Shown one piece after another: positions 61,181 to 64,000 of a stretch of DNA of 64,000 nucleotides; position 1 is the first letter of the stretch; each line of letters starts with the position of its first letter. The notes beneath the pieces are model-generated. The model was not told where the DNA came from. It did no database searches and saw only the letters and a list, made by a program, of their open reading frames with translations. The DNA comes from Sphagnum compactum (taxonomy: Eukaryota > Bryophyta > Sphagnopsida > Sphagnales): contig OZ234500.1 of NCBI GenBank assembly GCA_965153455.1, positions 17,111,579 to 17,175,578 on the forward strand. The letters are read 5' to 3'. Made by a program: the position numbers and the translations under genes.

Positions 61181-62429
61181 TCCAATTCATTTCATAGTTG
61201 TTGGTTGGTGACAACAAAAAAAGGTGTAGTTGTTGGTGAGTGTGTGTTTTATACAAAGGAATCGAAGAACTAGTCAAGGAGCTTGTCATAGGGTTTGTTG
61301 ATAAAAAAGATTTTGTACACATGCACATGCAAATGATTTATTGATACAAGAAGGCCAAGAAATTTCTATCTTTGGCATTTTAAACCCTTTTTTTTCTCAC
61401 TCTTGGTGAATTGAAAACTTCCAAAATCACTTAATTTTCAAAAATTCGATTTTTTAATTTCTTTTTTTTTGGTAGAATTTTTCTGATAAAAAAATTGGCT
61501 AGGTGGACCCAACACAATAATTGAATCATGGAACAAGCCTTTTGCTAAAATCAAAACTATGAGAGATTTTAATAAAATAAAGGGTTCAATTTTTTAAAAA
61601 ATAGCTCCATCCATGACCTCTATTTGGGCCTCTAGCTTTTTGTTTTTTTTAAAATCACATTTAACATAGTGCACTTATTATTTTTCAATCCCCATCCATA
61701 AACAAGAAAAATGGGACAATATCCTAATGTATAGCCAAATTCAACACATTGTGATTGAATAGTAATTATTAAAAAAATTCCATGTAAAAATATAGAATAT
61801 TTAAAAATATTTTCTATTTTCCTTGACAAAGTTTGTTATTTAAAAAATTTCCTTTTGAAAATTAAATTTTTCTTAAAAAATTAAAAATTAGTGTAAAATC
61901 TGCCAAGGTACCATGCTATGAGGTGAGAGACTATTTAAATGCAACCATGTGACCAATTAGCTAGTGAAGAATAATCATTTTTGTGTGTTTTTTAAAAACG
62001 GAATTGAACCCGGTTTTCAAACCAAGCTGAAGGTTCTTATTCAGTATTATGGTTTTGAAAGTTTTGTACTATTTTTTAATTTAAAAATATTTTTGGGGGA
62101 ATTTCCACTAAAAGAATTCTGAAAAATTCCAAAAAAATCACCCCCAAAAAAAAAAAAAAAAACAAGCCCGGCCACCACTGGTCTCAACCATGTCCATATT
62201 GAATTATAGCCAATTTGCAAGGAACATTTCTGACTTCTTAGATGGAGAATTGAGGATTCATGTGCCCCATGGTGTTTTTTTCTCGTGATCAAATGTGTCC
62301 ATGGTTTTGGTTTTTCTCGTGAGGATGATTTCTTGGCTTTCAGTCTAAGCAAAAGGTATTCTTGGCACCACTTTCTCACCACCTCAAACTTGTTGCGGAA
62401 GGTAGCGTAGCATGAGACCATCATGGATT
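61181..62429. other. AT-rich intergenic region
   Basis: No gene recognised. A minus-strand open stretch at 62047-62424 of about 125 codons has ordinary-looking composition in its first two thirds (for example NKFEVVRKWCQEYLLLRLKA) but ends in a low-complexity T/G tract; I recognise no family and suspect chance or a transposon relic. Confidence 0.45.
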
Positions 62430-62430
62430 A

Positions 62431-62697
62431 TTAAGTGTCCAACTTCACTCACATCCCATATGTCACAAGTTACAACTTACAACTCCAAAAGGAAGTCTTG
62501 AACATTCCCAAAGCCCACCATCACGGATTAAGTGTCCAACTTCACTCACATCCCATATGTCACAAGTTACAACTTACAACTCCAAAAGGAAGTCTTGAAC
62601 ATTCCCAAAGCCCACCATCACGGATTAAGTGTCCAACTTCACTCACATCCCATATGCCACGAGTTACAACTTACAACTCCAAAGGAAGTCTTGAACA
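62431..62697 (+). repeat. 97-bp tandem repeat, three units
   Basis: TTAAGTGTCC recurs at 62431, 62528 and 62625. Units 1 and 2 appear identical; unit 3 differs (ATGCCACGAG for ATGTCACAAG and one A fewer in the AAAAGG run) and is cut short near 62697. The pattern suggests a recent duplication of one unit. Since 97 is not a multiple of three the frame changes between units, which argues against a repeated protein. Confidence 0.9.
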
Positions 62698-63009
62698 CAT
62701 TCACCTTTGGGCAATATGTCCATGTTAGCCAATTTTGTCAAGGCAAGCCCATTTATTCCAAAGTAAGTGATCTTTAAGACCTCAATATTACCTATGTTTT
62801 TCCTCTTTTCCAATAGGACTCTTCTACATACATTTAGCCCATTTCCAAAGGAGGTTTAAACTTCAAACCCAAGAGAGCTTAAGTGAAGTTCTTGAATGAG
62901 GGGAGGTTCAACTTTTCAAGGGTTTGAAGGTTTGAACCTCCGTTCAAATAGAGATATTATAACCATTCTTTATTCTTCAAATTTTCAATGTTGATATCTT
63001 TGGGTGGCC

Positions 63010-63740
63010 CTTTTAAATCTCTTGATGCATCTCCCTTGGAGCGAGGTAGGAAAACATAAGACAAAAATTATAGTTAGGAAACCTTTACCTTTCACAAGAG
63101 AAGTTATTGTTTCAGTAAAGAAGTTCGAGAAAGTTCCTAAGGGTATTTGGACGACACCTTATATCCATGAATATCCCTTTTACAAAAGACAAAGGGCTAT
63201 TTACACCTACTCTTTACAAGTGGGAGAGATCTTTTATGAAACTCATATAGATGTAAAAATCTATCTCACTCTTAAGAACTAAGAATAAAAGAACACGACC
63301 ATAATACCTTGGTTGCTTCGACATAAGTTAAATTACTTTTAAGTTTGCTAAAATTTCCAAAAAAATTGCTTAAGTTGTAAGAGTTTGATCTTTGATCCTC
63401 TTTTGAAGTGAGGATATTAAATAGAGGTCCACTTGATCAGTTCAAATTGTTCGAAACAAAAAATAAATCTTAGAATAAAATTTATTTTTTATTATCAAAA
63501 ATTCTAAAATAAAAAACCCAAGCATCAAACCAGGAAACTAGAGTTAAATTAATTATTCAACATTCGAGTGTCAAATTCGCCAAGGTATTATGATATCCCT
63601 CTTAACCTTATGATCTAAGTACATTTCTCAGTTCACCATAACCTTTGGGTCATGCTTCACAATGAGGTTCTAGTAAAATCCATGGGTGTGTGACATTCCC
63701 CAAATGTGGGGGCTAGGCTCCATCTGATCCTCTAGGTCTC
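63010..63740 (+). repeat. Dispersed repeat, copy 3 (long, diverged)
   Basis: The part at 63135-63285 (ACACCTTATATCCATGAATAT, then CTTTTACAAAAGAC and the TCACTCTTAAGAAC-like block) matches the core of the repeats at 6290-6565 and 9830-10185. The part at about 63680-63740 (TCCATGGGTGTGTGACATTCC, then AAATGTGGGGGC) matches the hairpin-side end of copy 2. Order is conserved, with extra sequence between. Diverged; no intact coding region. Confidence 0.45.
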
Positions 63741-64000
63741 GTGTGTTTGCTAATGAGTAATGACCCCACTCCGGAGCTTTACCAAACACCAAACAATGAG
63801 GTAGTAGTGGTTGTGAGATGGAATGGAAGTTGCACACTTTGAAAGGTGCATTCACACTTAGTGTTAAGGACTCTAGTATTATTAAGTCCCTTAACACTAC
63901 GGTTGTCATTTACAACCTAAACCTATTTACCACCAAGATCTTATGTTAAGTTAACATTCACTTAATATTAAATGATCACCCATTTAACATTGGGTTGCCA
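63741..64000. other. Window end, no gene seen
   Basis: A short AT-rich stretch after the dispersed repeat; nothing recognised. Confidence 0.5.

Noticed and set aside
1-64000. tRNA, rRNA and organellar or viral insertions
   Set aside because: No cloverleaf with a matching TPsiC box, no rRNA core sequence and no recognisable organellar or viral gene was found by reading. Short or divergent examples could be missed without a covariance-model search.

Overview
The window is nuclear DNA from a land plant, read from spliceosomal GT-AG introns, plant-type gene families, CACTA, PIF/Harbinger-like and hAT-like transposon traces, and very AT-rich intergenic DNA with GC-richer islands at genes. The species cannot be named. 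A non-seed plant (moss, lycophyte or fern) is my guess only.

Layout: (1) 1,021-8,136, minus strand: a 9-exon gene for a 959-residue fusion of a class-3 lipase domain, an IPT/TIG-like domain, a hydrophobic segment and a C-terminal P-loop GTPase. Possible extra 5' exons lie up to about 9.7 kb. (2) 9.8-18.3 kb: repeats, a PIF/Harbinger-type MITE and AT-rich DNA without convincing genes. (3) 18,318-33,711: a giant palindrome with arms of about 7.63 kb, mirrored about 26,014/26,015. Every stretch compared was identical except for about 70 bases at the centre. Each arm holds a 2.1-kb CACTA element (TSD ACA) with a 25-bp minisatellite, an element with long inverted ends and a probable hAT (DUF659) remnant. 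The palindrome stops exactly at a 200-N gap (33,712-33,911), so an assembly fold-back must be excluded. (4) 35,801-43,797, plus strand: a second, 10-exon, 1,017-residue paralogue of the lipase-GTPase gene. (5) 44.8-46.2 kb: three copies of a repeat of about 300 bp. (6) 48,924-51,544, plus strand: a complete 7-exon Mpv17/PMP22-family gene (332 residues) behind a low-complexity upstream region. (7) 52,335-52,857, minus strand: a frameshifted, intron-containing fragment of plant anthranilate synthase alpha. (8) 52.9-64 kb: AT-rich repeat DNA with a foldback element (60.4-61.2 kb), a 97-bp triplicate and a third copy of a dispersed repeat.

The most interesting biology is the divergently oriented pair of lipase-IPT-membrane-GTPase genes. 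Exon order and intron phases match in both and the reading frames close through all introns, while the membrane exon has diverged strongly. The lipase half resembles, by eye, EDS1/PAD4-type lipase-like domains, and the GTPase resembles immunity-related (IRG/GIMAP-like) GTPases. An immune or membrane-remodelling role is inference only.
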